DNA from: Carposina sasakii
Lineage: Eukaryota; Arthropoda; Insecta; Lepidoptera; Carposinidae
Direction of reading: 5' to 3'
DNA length: 64,000 bases
NCBI GenBank assembly: GCA_014607495.2
Contig: CP053155.1
Span: 7,688,001 to 7,752,000 of the forward strand
Below are positions 23,725 through 35,784 of the stretch, piece after piece. A program made the position numbers and the translations under genes. Under the pieces are notes generated by a model that saw nothing but the letters and a program-made list of their open reading frames with translations, ran no database searches and had not been told where the DNA came from. Position 1 is the first letter of the stretch, and each line of letters opens with the position of its first letter.

Positions 23725-24685
23725 TATATATAATTTGAACAGCCTATCTTTCTACTCCCAGTGGAATTGATCAGGAAACCGTAACTTGATAATTCCCTCA
23801 AATAAATCTTGGTATTATGATGTGTAAGCAAATACAACGAAAACACCCTGAGGTGGTAAACAAATGTTTATTTTAATAATATTGAAACCTGTTCTCAATC
23901 TTAACTGCAAGCGCAACATGACAGACATCACAACATCTTGTAAACTTAAACGTTTTATATTTGCAGAAATACTACACATTTCGTACCTTTGAAGTTAATG
24001 TTAGCCTTGATTAGTGAAATCAAGAGGTATTCAAGAATAACGGAATGGCTTAGGTAGAGAGCGTAGCTAATAACAATAATTTGTAGGATATAAAAACCTT
24101 TGATAATAAAAAAACACGACTAAACTTAACAAAATCATAATAACGAGTTGTGAATGCTTAATGGACCTCAGTATCGTGTCACATATTTAATATAATATAT
24201 TTCTTAGGTCATATTTCTATTATCTTTCGTATGTAGAGTTATTTTACTTACTATTTATTATGATGCAACTTGTGACTCTACCTGAATAATCTTTATGAAA
24301 CTTTAAAAGACCAATTATTTTGAAAATGTCATAGATAGATAGTGGTGAGGGTGCTGTCCCATTGCTTACGGCAAAACCACATAGGATACTCTGGTAGTTT
24401 AGTAATTTGTCTAAAAATAATATAAATCGAGAATCATTAGTGCTTAAGTCTAAGTTGTGCTTCGCTGCCGAGGAACGAGTCCTCGTGACACAGATTGTGC
24501 AAATTGCATTTTAAACCTGCATACATTATATTTCATTGTTCCCATTACGACATGATAGGGTCTAATTACTGTAATATTCTAGGTAGGCTATCAGTCGTTC
24601 GTTCGACACGCAATGCCTTGAACACCTTAGCCACTCGATCCACTCAATACTAATGCCCCAATTTCCCAAGAAATGGAAAAAATTC

Positions 24686-24760
24686 TTCACCCGAGTGGGA
24701 ATCGAACCCACGACCACTGCAAACCGCGCCAGCCGCTCTAACCACTGAGCTACCGGGTCA
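24686..24760 (-). repeat. tRNA-like SINE head
   Basis: The minus strand has an A box (TAGCTCAGTGG), a D-arm-like GCTC...GAGC, a B box (GGTTCGATTCC, 24698-24708) and a perfect T stem (GTGGG/CCCAC). The acceptor-stem match is 6 of 7, with a G:G opposition at the first pair, and no proper anticodon stem can be drawn. Truncated relatives occur at about 52678-52730 and 34640-34665. It is most simply a tRNA-derived SINE or tRNA pseudogene and not a working tRNA. Confidence 0.6.
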
Positions 24761-25474
24761 ATTACTATAATATATTTTATAAAACAAACTAAACGATTTT
24801 ATCGTAACCTTATTCAATCTGACGGCTGGTTTAATTAAACCTATGACTGATTTGTACCTATAGTTTTTACGATTACATATTGCTGTAATAATATATTCAT
24901 GGTCGTTGTACTCGCGTATGTGTCGGTAGGTACGTACATCAGGTTCATAACGACGTTTGGGTTCTAGGTCACCAATTGTATAACTTGTAAGGAATATTTT
25001 AGAAGGAATATACTGAATGGATAGATTTAATCACTGACTTTGTATTACATCATATGTATTTTTTTTATAATGTCGGGGATTTTATTAGAATAGAACGTTC
25101 GGAGCATTCAGGTTCTCTATTCTGCATTTTTTTGTCTTCTAGTCCTTTAAAATAACATGCGATTTAATGATGTTTAAAAATAAATAAATTAGTTGATTTT
25201 TATCGTATAATAATCAAAACATTTACATAAATTATATTTTCACTAAGATGCCTTACACAATATTCATAATTATCAAATACTCTGCCAATCATCGCCTCCA
25301 AAAACAGTTCAAGTATCGGCACTAACTTGAGCGTCTGATCACAGCCACTTGGCATAAATAGTATAACAACTAGGTACTGTCTGTGAACTGAGCACGACCG
25401 AGGGATGCACATTCAACTCCCACAATAGAGTGACGCCTGCGCAGCCTTGACATTTGTGCGGCGCGGCGCGGCCA

Positions 25475-25864
25475 CTAGCCCCAGCGGCGGAAGCGGGTGA
25501 AGCTCGGCACCGGCAGGTACGGGTACCGCGCCGGCACCCGCACGTTCTCCAGGTTGTACCCGCGCCGCCGCCGCACCAGCGCGCCGCCCTCCTCGGACAC
25601 CTTCTTCGCGGGTCGCACAATTTTCACTACATTGGACTCCAGTATCACATTGTCCGATACTAGCGCCTCGTCCGCTCTCTGTTTGGTCACTAGTTTCGCT
25701 CTGTTCTTCTGGGATGCGAGATAGTCCTGTGTGAGCACGAAGTCCAGCAGCTTGGGCACCTGGTTGTACCTGGAGGCATCGATCTCCCGCTCGTAGCCGA
25801 GCCGAGCACCGGCGGCGAGCGCGGGCGCTGCTAGCACGAGGGCGAGTGCGAGGTACGCCTGCAT
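25475..25864 (-). CDS. Nested single-exon gene for a secreted peptide precursor (129 aa)
   Basis: A complete intronless ORF runs from ATG at 25864 to TAG, on the strand opposite its host gene. Residues 1-19 form a clear signal peptide (MQAYLALALVLAAPALAAG). The mature part has no cysteine. It holds possible processing sites: KK at 87-88, RRRR at 98-101 and RR at 126-127. Residues 102-125 between the last two start GYNLENVRVPARYPYLP and end SFTRF, before RRWG. That layout resembles a neuropeptide or hormone precursor, but no known family was recognised, and a short cuticular or other secreted protein is an alternative. A TATA box lies about 50 bp upstream and a GC-rich coding region supports reality. 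Overlapping ORFs in other frames (up to 164 codons) lack these features. Confidence 0.7.
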   Translation of the reverse strand: MQAYLALALVLAAPALAAGARLGYEREIDASRYNQVPKLLDFVLTQDYLASQKNRAKLVTKQRADEALVSDNVILESNVVKIVRPAKKVSEEGGALVRRRRGYNLENVRVPARYPYLPVPSFTRFRRWG

Positions 25865-25882
25865 ATTGCGGTGTGTGTCGAC

Positions 25883-25921
25883 TGTTTGAGCCGCGCGCGT
25901 CCATCACACATTTTTATATAA
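25883..25921 (-). promoter_or_regulatory. TATA box and likely start site of the nested gene
   Basis: The minus strand reads TTATATAAAAA over 25921-25911. About 30-37 bases downstream is CAAACAGTCG, an initiator-like site near 25883-25888. This would leave a 5' leader of only about 20 bases before the ATG at 25864, which is normal for short secreted-peptide genes in insects. Inference from spacing only. Confidence 0.5.
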
Positions 25922-26377
25922 GCGAGCGATCGATACCATCCGTTCCCAATTTGAGTCGATTTTTTGTGATTGTTATTGAACTTGGAAGTGTGTCTCAAGC
26001 CGGGAACAAATGCGCCGCTGTAGACTCGTCATTGGGTCGTGCTCAACTCGCCGAGCTGCAATTACACACATAATTTGATGCACTGCTGGCTACGAACGCT
26101 CATGAACCTTGTTCCACTTCTATTACCTGACGTTGTTCTCAACTTTACAAGGTGACCCATCATATAGGTGCAGTTAACATAGATTGTATCACACTTTATG
26201 TCTAATTACACTGTAATAATAATAAATATGATGATATTTAACCAGCATGATGCTCTTGACGATCCGTTAGTGCATCGATAACGTCCAAATAAAATACCAA
26301 TACATATTAATCAAAGCAATCAAAGTAATAAACGTAATATGTATCATTTAAATAGCGATCTCTATTGAGATATTAGT

Positions 26378-26521
26378 GTCGATTCCGGCAGTCACACTTA
26401 AACCTAAACCAAATCTAAGTCAGGTCTATCTCTCTCCGTTCTTAACATAAATGGCTGAGAGAGAAAAGGACAGTTAGGACTAATTTTACGTCTAGATTTA
26501 AGTGTGACTGCCGGAATCGAC
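26378..26521. repeat. MITE with about 25-bp perfect inverted ends
   Basis: The 144-bp element starts GTCGATTCCGGCAGTCACAC and ends in its exact complement GTGTGACTGCCGGAATCGAC. The arms extend a few bases further (TTAAA/TTTAA). Non-coding. Confidence 0.85.
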
Positions 26522-29055
26522 CATATTGTTGTTAAAATTTATTGTTTAGTTAGTTTAGTAATAAATTGATAAAATTAAATTCGATTGTTTTTATACAAAA
26601 TTAGATTAACTCGATTTCTAGGTGTAAACTAATGTCATTGGAGATGCAGTTACAATCACTTATTATTACCTATTATAAAATACACCCTTCGTGTTTCTGT
26701 ATGTTTCACGCCGGATGTTTATTGTTCTGAACATATTAAAGCAATAATAGCTCTAAAAATATTGAGAATCAAAAATAATTGCTGTTAAGTACAGCAAAAG
26801 TATATCGTTTTAATGTAAACTATATAATGAAATCAAAATTTCGAGGTTATTTTCAAAAAATACCTATAGATACAAAACCAGAATATTGAGGTAGGAAGCT
26901 AAATGCCGGCCTTCCGAATGTAGGTACTTTAGTTCGCCGATTACATTAAAAATAATACTGTAATAACGTAAATAATGGTGTTAGTGTTAAACATACAATG
27001 TGCATTATAGTAATAGGCATCATGGTCATTTAAATATTGTTAGGATGTATTTATGTTCTGCCATTCATATTTATATTTATCTCTATACAAAAATACTTCC
27101 AGTGTGTCGATGAAAGTGACCAAACCTGTATTTTAGTATGGGATGGAATAATTTAGACCTATATGCTAATAGTAACCTTAAACGTATACTATAAATGTTG
27201 GAATTAATGATTATTTTAATGTAAATATTTTGAATACACGCACATTGCATTATTTATTCTCAATTTCCGTAATAATTAATGTAACTTACCGAGCTAATTT
27301 GTATCGGTTAGGAAATTAAACAAGAATTAAATGTGAAGTTATTCGGATCTATATATTAAAAATGCAAATGAGACAACGATCAAGTTTGGTTTTAATGTAC
27401 GGAAGTAAAGTGGACGTCCGCAAGGCAACGGAAGTAAACGTCAGCACCAAACAGTGGCAACTGTAGGTACCTACAGTGAGATCTACACGGGATCACTTGA
27501 AATACCCTGCCGAATTTTATTTAAGCCCAATCAATCCAACATTCCTCGAGTCTCTTTGCTTATTTATTTGATTTGGAAATTAGTTTACTCAAGTGGTAGA
27601 TTTTAAATTACTTATTAACACTTATCTACTAACTACCATGAGGAAAATTACTGACATTGATACAAGTACAAGCATTACTACCGAATTCATAATTTATTAA
27701 TTACAGTACTGTACCGAATATTTTATGGGAATGTAATTAAATAAGGTGGTGCAAAGGCTTCTATAGATATTTTAAGATGTGCAATAGTGCAACTTGTACT
27801 GTCATGGCCGTAAATCAGTCAGACGCAAGTAACATAATCATGTAATTACGATTAATTCAATTATTTCTGATGAAAAAGTGGTCGTAGTCACTTCTAACTG
27901 TGGGACTGAATGATAGTAATTATGGATAACAAAGGCATGCATCACATAATACGACGGTTGTCAAAGATCTCGCGACGTGATGTCGGTTCCTCGGCGAGCA
28001 CCCGCGGCGTTTGCTCAAGGACGTATGGACAATGCGTTTAGCGGCTACTCTTCCGTGTTTATATTTCGTTCCGTATCATCAGATCATCATTGGAATATTA
28101 ATATTCGTCCACCGATTCGATATCCTCCTTTGTTTATTTACCTGAGCGTTTTTGTTAGTGTCTATGTTAAAAGTCTGCACGCGCCAAATTGCTAAGATTA
28201 GAGCGTAACCGGTTCTTCTGTTTGTAAATATTTTAGATGGATTTCTCTTTTTTATTAAACCCAAGGTTCGTTAGGCAGTTTGGGAGGATCGGTTTGTTGA
28301 CATGGTGAATATGCGAAAAGTTTTGGCGGAGTTGACGAGCAAACATCGGAGAGGCGTGACATAAAGAGAGTTCGTCGGCTTTGTTTCTCGTTTCTCCGGC
28401 GTCCTCGGTCATTGCTTCCTGATGGCGCATCATCCCTGCGGTTGACGATGCGTTTGCGCAACGGCATACATTATTCATTGGAGTCGACACGATCGACTCT
28501 ATATTATCCTTTGTTCTTTAGTAATTTGATATTACAATGCTAATCCGTTAACTGGATTGTGATTATTATTGCGGTTAGATGTAGAGCCATTCACTGTAAT
28601 GTATGGAGATTTATGGTGTTTATTGTTTGCCGGTAAACTGAGATACTGCGGAGTAGTGCGCAGCCTCCGTTAATCGCTCGAACGTGCTGACTAACATGAA
28701 GATAGTAATAAAAATAAATATTGTAATTTATAATGAGTTACTATACTTTTTTGTGGTTACCTCTACATTTAATATATGCATTTAATGTACCTATAATGTA
28801 TAATGATACATTTATGTGCTTTGTTGCAAAGAGTGTTTAAAGTTTTGAGTTTTTGGTGAAGTCAATATTGGTTACTATGTTCAACGTTACATAAAGTTAA
28901 ATTATTTTTTCTACAAATTTTCATTGCGTTTTTTTTGTATGAAATATCAAGTGTTTATAGCGTAGGTAGGTAGGTAGGTACTGTTAATTTAGTTGGCCCA
29001 TACCTAAAGCAGCACTAAAATTCAATGGTACCTAATAAATTAACCTCTTTTACAG

Positions 29056-29241
29056 ATGCCATGGGACTCCTCAGAGGAACAAATGGGTGGACCACGGGAG
29101 ATGCGCATCCACGTCCAACGCGTGATCTCCATCCCAGCGCCCCACAACATGCCTCACCCCCACAACATGCCGCCCCCACAGGACAACATGGGTCCCTTCG
29201 CACCGCCACCACCACCTCAGCAGAACCAGGATCTTAATGAC
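29056..29241 (+). CDS. Exon 4 of the unrecognised gene: Met/Pro/His-rich
   Basis: The acceptor is cctcttttacag and the donor is gac/GTAAGT. It is exactly 62 codons, phase 0 in and out. It reads MPWDSSEEQMGGPREMRIHV, then QRVISIPAPHNMPHPHNM, then a PPPQ.. FAPPPPPQQNQ tract. The HNMP repeat (HNMPHPHNMPPP) and polyproline suggest a disordered segment. An in-frame ATG opens the exon, so an alternative promoter could in principle start here, but the upstream acceptor and matching phase favour an internal exon. Confidence 0.8.
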
Positions 29242-29330
29242 GTAAGTGTTCAATCCAGGCTATTTTATAACCTCGCAGAAAATATGAGGCAACTTGGAAT
29301 CCCCTGGGCTCATAGTCCCTAAAATAATAA

Positions 29331-29947
29331 GTCCCTCCGCACATGGAGCTACTCAAATATGACGGAATTAATCAGTAATTAGAATTACAAACTAGTTATA
29401 AACTGTATTTCGCACACGACGCTACTCACATTGCAAGGTTTCAGTCACTCCTGTTATTTCTACTACCAAATAAACACGTGCGAAAAACCTAGCAAGGGGA
29501 AATATTGGAAGCAATAAAAATGTCGAGTGGATCGAGCGAAGATGACGATGTCATTATACTATATTATCATCATAACAGACGCCGAAGGAATCGACGCAGA
29601 TTTTGGATTCACCCATATATCCAAAATAATGTAAACTGCAGATTGTCAGTTGCAGCACGAGAGCTGCGTGAAACAGATAATAAATTTGTGGGATTCTATA
29701 GAATGTCCAAAGATAGCTACGTACATTTTTCACATCAAAACACAGTAAACTCGGGTAACCTAGTAGCTCGGCGACCGGCACGACGCGTCGCGCGCAATCA
29801 GTTTCCAACGCGTTACTAACTGGTTAGTGACTAGTCGCGTCGTGTGCGAACCTGTATGGCAATGTATGGGCGGTGACGCTCAAAAAACTCGTTAGTAATT
29901 TCAGTTTGTGATTAGTTCCTTTTGAGTAGCTCCATGTGCGGAGGGCC
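29331..29947. mobile_element. PIF/Harbinger-like non-autonomous DNA transposon, TSD TAA
   Basis: The 617-bp element has about 26-bp inverted ends (GTCCCTCCGCACATGGAGCT and AGCTCCATGTGCGGAGGGCC) flanked by TAA at 29328-29330 and 29948-29950. A 3-bp TAA/TTA duplication is the hallmark of PIF/Harbinger. It carries a transposase-like fragment (next entry). It lies only about 90 bp after the exon 4 donor. Confidence 0.8.
29505..29819 (+). pseudogene. Harbinger-like transposase N-terminal fragment
   Basis: An open frame of about 104 codons inside the element above. It reads RRRRNRRRFWIHPYI, then ARELRETDNKFVGFYRMSKD, then SYVHF. This resembles the N-terminal part of Harbinger transposases/ALP1-like proteins (R-R-x-W-V-H-P-I ... 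L-R-x-D-x-x-x-F-x-x-Y-x-R-M-S). The DDE domain is absent, so it cannot be catalytic. The track start is a non-ATG codon; the first ATG codes for MSSGSSEDDD. Confidence 0.55.
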
Positions 29948-31952
29948 TAAAGGAAACCAATAAGGAATTTTTAGATTTTCTATCTGAAATAATCTGAATG
30001 TAGTGCATAATTTGTTTTCTTCAGTTCAATGAATATTTGCGGTAATAACGCATAAAATGAGGCAGTGTTAGTTCGTATAAATATATTTATTTACTATTAC
30101 TATTGTATTGTTGGATATATTCAACAAAAAATTTATTATACTAAAATAAAATAAACGTATGTAGTACCTAACGTTAAAGTTACATACAATTTGACTACGA
30201 AACTTTTTGTAGGTAACCACAGAAGGCAAAAAACTTTGTCCACCACAAAAACTGAATTCCGTTAGCAACTCAGTAATTTACATTATTAGGAGCGAACTCT
30301 CGTAATGATACACACGGAAGCATCGGATAATGACATGTGCCAATAAGTCCAACCAAAGCAAAAAAAACAAAGTCTGTCCGTCCCTATGTATCCTTAGATC
30401 TTTCAAACTAGGGAACGGATTTTGATACGGTTTTTTAATAGATAGAGTGATTTACGAGGAAGGTTTATAATGTATAACTAGGGACTCGCCCCGGCTTCGC
30501 ACGGGAGTAATGCACTCTCACGCTAGTGTATTATAAAAATATATCCAATTCTCGAGTAAGTGCCAGAACTACTAGACATACAAAGTAGTCACGACAAGAG
30601 GTTGTATTGATACCTATTTATATTTTAAGTAATGGTAATTATATTCCGTAAATATTTTTTTCCTAATGGTTAAGAGAAAAATGGGAACATAGAGTAGGTC
30701 ATACTTACTGTCCTGTGGGATCGCTTGTTGTTTTCATTCGGTTGTTTTGATAATATTTTTTTTTTATACATAAATATTACAGCGCTACCAATTTTATTTA
30801 TTGACTTACTTTACTTACACACAAGCTTATGTCCGTGAAATTAATTGGAGACTAGTTTTTTTTTTTACTTTTAATAAAGGTGCTGCGGCGGTGTAGGAAT
30901 AACATTTAAAATTATACACACTAACCATTATGTACCTCTACCTACTCCATCGCAGTTTTGTAGTACTGTATTAATCTTCATGATGTATCATATAATATCT
31001 TTCATTAACTGCACATTCAGGCTATTATCTATACATCGTTTATGTACAGATAAAATACGACGCGATGTTAGGTCATGACTTTCAAGACGAGGGGTGAAAG
31101 GCTATTTGGTATAAGCGCTACTATTGTAAAGAATTTATTTGTATACCTAAGTGTAAAAATATTTTGGAGTGATACCCGCAATAAATAAACGAAAATTGCA
31201 GGATAAATCATATTTTAACATTTGTTACCGTTCTAACCATGGTCTAAACAACTAAAATAGGTAGGTACCTTCGAAATGAAGAGGTCAAAGTGAATATCCA
31301 TGCGACCCTGTTTACATAATTGTAGTGAGCAGGCCATTAACATACCTACAAGAAAATACTTAAGTACAATAATTAGTCATTCTAGAAAGAATGTAGCAGA
31401 TACATAGTAAAAACAAAACAAGAGCTCAGTGAGGCGTGCGGCCGAGGTTAAGCACCCTACTTAGCATACGAATGTGTTCGCGGTTTTTTTTATCTTATTT
31501 TCTTATTGTTTGAGACACTCTGTAGGGTTCAAATGATCTTTTCCAAAATTGCCGTGTTTAAAACCAATGGTCAGTTTATAATAGTTAGTAGTACCTACGG
31601 ATATTTTAACTTGTTCATATAACAACTGAATTTCCAAACAGGGTGCTCGGATAATGTTACATGGTTTGGCATCGACGTTCGATGTCGCAACATTCCCACC
31701 AATAGCGGTCGGAATTAATAACGTGACATGACGAAAATAAAGGCATTGGAGCAAATGTGTCGGCGATGAACATGTTTCGTTTCAATCGATAAATAATGCT
31801 ACTTTGTCTAAGACTGCTGAAAACTAATCTGGGAAAACACAATCTAAGATGAACGTTTCTCTCCAAACTCTAATCCTTGATTTACATGCGACCTAGTTCA
31901 TACGTTTGTTTGTGTAGGTCGGTACATACTATGTTGTATGTATATGTACCTA

Positions 31953-32329
31953 TACAGGGTGTTTTTTGGTAGCCACCCTTAACGAAGGGTACGTACTCTA
32001 TACATCAAATAAAGTAAATTTAATCCAAAAAAAAATGGTGGGAAACGATGTAATAAAAAAAAAAAAACCTTGATCGGGCAAAATTTATAGTGTCCAGTGT
32101 TTATGCTAGTTTTTTCATAGACACGTATTAATTATTTCTCGTGAAATGATCTTGCTACACGCGTCAATGTGCATTTATGCAGAAAAACGCCATCTATTTA
32201 CTTAATTTTGGACCCTAATATTTTGGAAACCAGACACTTCCCAAGTATGCTTCCATGGAGAAAAATAATCGTGATGACGAGGAGATTCCGTAGTTTTCGG
32301 GAACGTTGACGACCAAAAATCACCCTGTA
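31953..32329 (-). repeat. TACAGGGTG-type MITE, family A, copy 3 (inverted)
   Basis: Starts TACAGGGTGTTTTTTGGTAG and ends CCAAAAATCACCCTGTA, flanked by TA. It matches the other copies in reverse complement. Its ends are the best preserved of the four. Confidence 0.85.
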
Positions 32330-33519
32330 TACGCAATACAATATCCTCTTTTGAGGTTCGTTCGGTGGATGCAATTCGTTACCAATTTCCCTCTATTTCT
32401 TGATACCTGACATGGGCCAACTGCAAACATTGTACGAGTAGCTCTCTTATATCTAGTTTACACGGGCACAGGCGTTCATAGTTCATCTGATAAAGAGAAA
32501 ATAATAAATCATTTAAATTGTGAAGAACCTCTCCCATCAACACCGTCCGAAAGTAGAGAGCGTTATTTTCCGGAAAAAAGGTTTTTACCATGATAAAATG
32601 ACGCGTGCATTCGGTATGTAATTTATGGATACATACCTATATATTTGTATCCAGATCCGTTCAGCCGATATGTAATGTAAAAGAAATTCTCTTATAATCA
32701 CATCAGTAATAGTAGGAGTTAATAGCTGTGAATGATAGTGATACTCGTGTAACTGAGAAACAACGATATCTACTGTGTATACATAATTCAATTTGTAACT
32801 ATCACTTCTCGGTTGATTTACTCGACTACTTAGTCATTTAATCAAGAAGATCGTCTACCATTAATTGCTTAGTTAGTTTTACTTCTGGGGTGTTAACGAA
32901 TTGAAGAGTACTTAGTACGTGTACACTGACCATTAGAATAGTTGCGTATTTAATCGGTACCTAGTTTATTCATTACTATTTAACTAGTTAGTTACTGTAC
33001 ATACCTACTTAAGTTATTTCATCTTGTAGATAATTTTTTGAAATACTTTTTATGAATGATTTTATCAGTCAAAAATCACTGACATAAAAATTATATACTT
33101 AAATTTAATAGTTCTAAAATAAAATCGTTTCCTTCCTGGAATTACGCGTATTATTTTATGAGCATTCAAACTACTAATTAGTGTATTCAGATAATTTTTA
33201 ATAGTTTTACGAGTAAATAGTCATTCCTGAATAAACAACCACGTCATTTGCCATACATACATACTTAATTTTGCAAATTGCTTTACAGTCTTGTGTCTTA
33301 ACTAAATGTAGAGTTTGGTGGATAGTTACAGCTTTTCTAAACGCGATGGGTTTTGTATAATTTATACGATTTGATTTTATAAATTGTCCATTATAACAGT
33401 TGAAACAACGGTTTTCATACGTCATAATCATAATCCAAATTATTTGATCAGTAGTTAAGCTTACTAACAGTTAAAAACCTTTGTCAAGCTAAAGTATAAA
33501 AAAAAAATATAACGAAAAA

Positions 33520-34466
33520 CCGACTTCCTCTGAAAACTCGAGCTTACTAAAGTAAAATTTTACTAAAGGGCAAATATATATTGCGTTAAGCCGTGTACGA
33601 AGTTTAGAAGGCATAATATTGTCAGATTTATATGCCAGCAAATGATTAAATAGGCCACATGACAAAAGAGAGAAATGAGTAGGTTTCGAAACTTTATGTC
33701 TGACAATATAAGCAACATTTAATTACACTCCTTCTTCCTGCCCTGTTCCCAATCATTTGGGGTCCGTGCAATATGTAGGTACTCTTCTTTCATTCATCCC
33801 TATTATCCGTCATCTCGTTATTCTCATGTCTACCTCTTCCTCTATAACCATCTTACTTCGGACACGGCTTAACGCAACATATAATTTCACGACTTAACAC
33901 AATTATCTTCATCTTCATGAGCCTCTTGAAGTCCACTACTAGACGTAGGCCTCCCCCTGCCATAGGAGGATTTTGTTACTAAAAAGTTCCACTATCTGTT
34001 TTTCGGCGGCTCCATCATCAGACCCTCGTTTCCTTTATATTATGTGTAGCTGACCAAAATTCTCTATAAAAATCTAAAAACGGGCTACTCGTGCCCTTTA
34101 TATTTGAGGATATCCCTAGATTCCTTAGAGATTCCATCATCAGATGTTATGTTTTATATGTAGGTGATCAAAATGCTCAGTAAAAGTATAAAAATAGACT
34201 ACATGTGCCTACAATATTCGAGGATTGCCCTTGATTTCTCCAAGATCCCATCATCAGATCCTGATGTAGTGAATATGGGACCAACCTGGAAGTATACCAT
34301 GACCAACTATAAAAAAAAAAAATCGGTTCATAAATGACGGAGTTCTGAGGTAACACACATAAGAAATAATAAAAAAAAACATACAGACGAATTGATAACC
34401 TCTCTTTTTGAAGTCGGTAAAAAAAACATACAGGCGAATTGATAACCTCTCTTTTTTGAAGTCGGT
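33520..34466 (+). repeat. Repeat with ACCGACTTC ends, copy 1
   Basis: Begins 'aaccgacttcctct' and ends 'ttgaagtcggtt'. The internal sequence matches 53729-54447 in reverse complement (for example 'aatattgtcagatttatatg', 'tcctctataaccatcttact', 'cccctgccataggagga'). The last about 50 bp is duplicated in tandem ('cgaattgataacctctcttt' twice). This looks like a DNA element with short inverted ends; superfamily unassigned. Minus-strand ORFs here are incidental. Confidence 0.65.
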
Positions 34467-34876
34467 TAATAAAAATAATATCATAAAAATATTTTATTTC
34501 AAACAAATAAGTCCATAGATGTTAGTAATCAAATAATCTTACAAACTTTGTTAGTTAACATAAATATTTTCAATCAAAATTAAAATAAACTGAAATAAAA
34601 TAATATGAATAAATTATAAAATATTAATTAGAAAATGAAAAAAATCTTCACTCGAGTGAGATTATGTTTAGTTCTCTTTCACGATTGTTTTGCTGGAAGA
34701 AATCTCTCTTAGAGATAAGCACGCCTTTGTACATTTTCTTTGTCATAAACTTTATTTGCGAAAACTTTACTGTGTACAATAAAGCATAATAATAATAATT
34801 ATAAGCCCGCAGCTTGTGGCGAGCTGTTGGGAGGTAGCGTTCCCACGGATCTGAAGTGCGCCCGGGAGAAGAACCT

Positions 34877-34993
34877 GGGTGTAAGCACGAACCTTTTTAC
34901 GCGGCGTAACGCTAGCGACTCGCTAGCAAAATCTATGTGATTTGACAGTTGGACGATAGCGTTACGGACTATCGAGAGGTTCGTGCTTACCCC
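34877..34993. repeat. Fold-back MITE (GTAAGCACGAACCT ends), copy 1
   Basis: A 117-bp element with arms GTAAGCACGAACCTTTTT and GAGAGGTTCGTGCTTAC. It is repeated at 58905-59020 with high identity. It interrupts a LINE 3' region. Confidence 0.8.
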
Positions 34994-35600
34994 TCTGTTC
35001 CTCAACTCCGGCGCCGGAGTGAGGTCTGACGAGGAACAGTTCTTCCTTCGCCTTCGCCGGCCGGGCAGAGTGGAGTCGCGAGAGCTATGACAGCTTGAGG
35101 GTGGACGTGCCCGTCCGTAAGTGACGAGTTGGCCTCGGTTTAAAATCCAGGGCACCCCTCCACCCTAGCCGCTCACCAAATGTTTGTCGCTCCATGTGTG
35201 CGGCCGTTTCAGGGGCCCATGAAATGAGTCGGCGAGTCACCACCTGCCACCCAACAAATATGAGACTTGGTTGTAATGGCAGGCATCCGTTAGTCTCCTT
35301 CAATAGCCCGATTATCCAACCCCACCAAAAATTCAGCCCCATACCTTGACCTTGTTTTCCATCGCATGACATAGCTCTGCACTCCAATAGTCTTGCACAT
35401 GGCGGGGACCATCGCCGGGTGTATCATATCGTGCGCTTGGTGATGGTATCCGCCATGTGTATCCCACACCATATTAAAGTTCTCTAAAAGGACCTCTACA
35501 TATTGGCTACGGCCCGATGCACGCCTCTCAAAGGACCGGGACTCTGTAGCCCCGAGAATCCAAACAGAGATAGAAATAATAATAATAATAAATCAAATTA
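34994..35600 (+). mobile_element. 3' end of a non-LTR retrotransposon with AATAAT tail
   Basis: GC-rich unique-looking sequence (gacgtgcccgtccgtaagtg, tgtgtgcggccgtttcaggg) ends in an AATAATAATAATAAATC tail at about 35575-35600. The simple A-rich tail and the similarity to lepidopteran LINE 3' regions I recall suggest a LINE 3' end. The several ORFs on the minus strand (34799-35472) are non-coding shadows. Confidence 0.45.
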
Positions 35601-35784
35601 AATTAAATCAATCAAATTAAATAAAACCAAAATAAATCAAATTAAAATAAAATCTACATTTAAATATTTATTAAAATTACTGGCAAGAGAGACTCGTGGT
35701 CCCTAGGCCACTCACTTTCCCGCACGATGAAAGTGCAAGTCTGTGAACCGTCCGAAGAACGCCGCGTCTAGATAATTTGCCCTA

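Noticed and set aside
24686..24760. Possible functional tRNA gene
   Set aside because: A and B boxes and T stem are fine, but the anticodon stem does not pair and the acceptor stem has a mismatch at its first pair. Related truncated copies elsewhere point to a SINE.
25413..25907. 164-codon minus-strand ORF overlapping the nested gene
   Set aside because: It is Arg/Ala-rich because of GC-rich sequence read out of frame, and has no signal peptide. The 129-codon frame has a signal peptide, an ATG just after a TATA box, and sensible composition.
28233..28490. Overlapping minus-strand ORFs in a GC-richer patch
   Set aside because: Two frames open together, no motif, no splice context; probably an unrecognised repeat.
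34799..35472. Several minus-strand ORFs of 60-118 codons
   Set aside because: They lie across a fold-back MITE and a LINE 3' region, with no motifs and no consistent frame.
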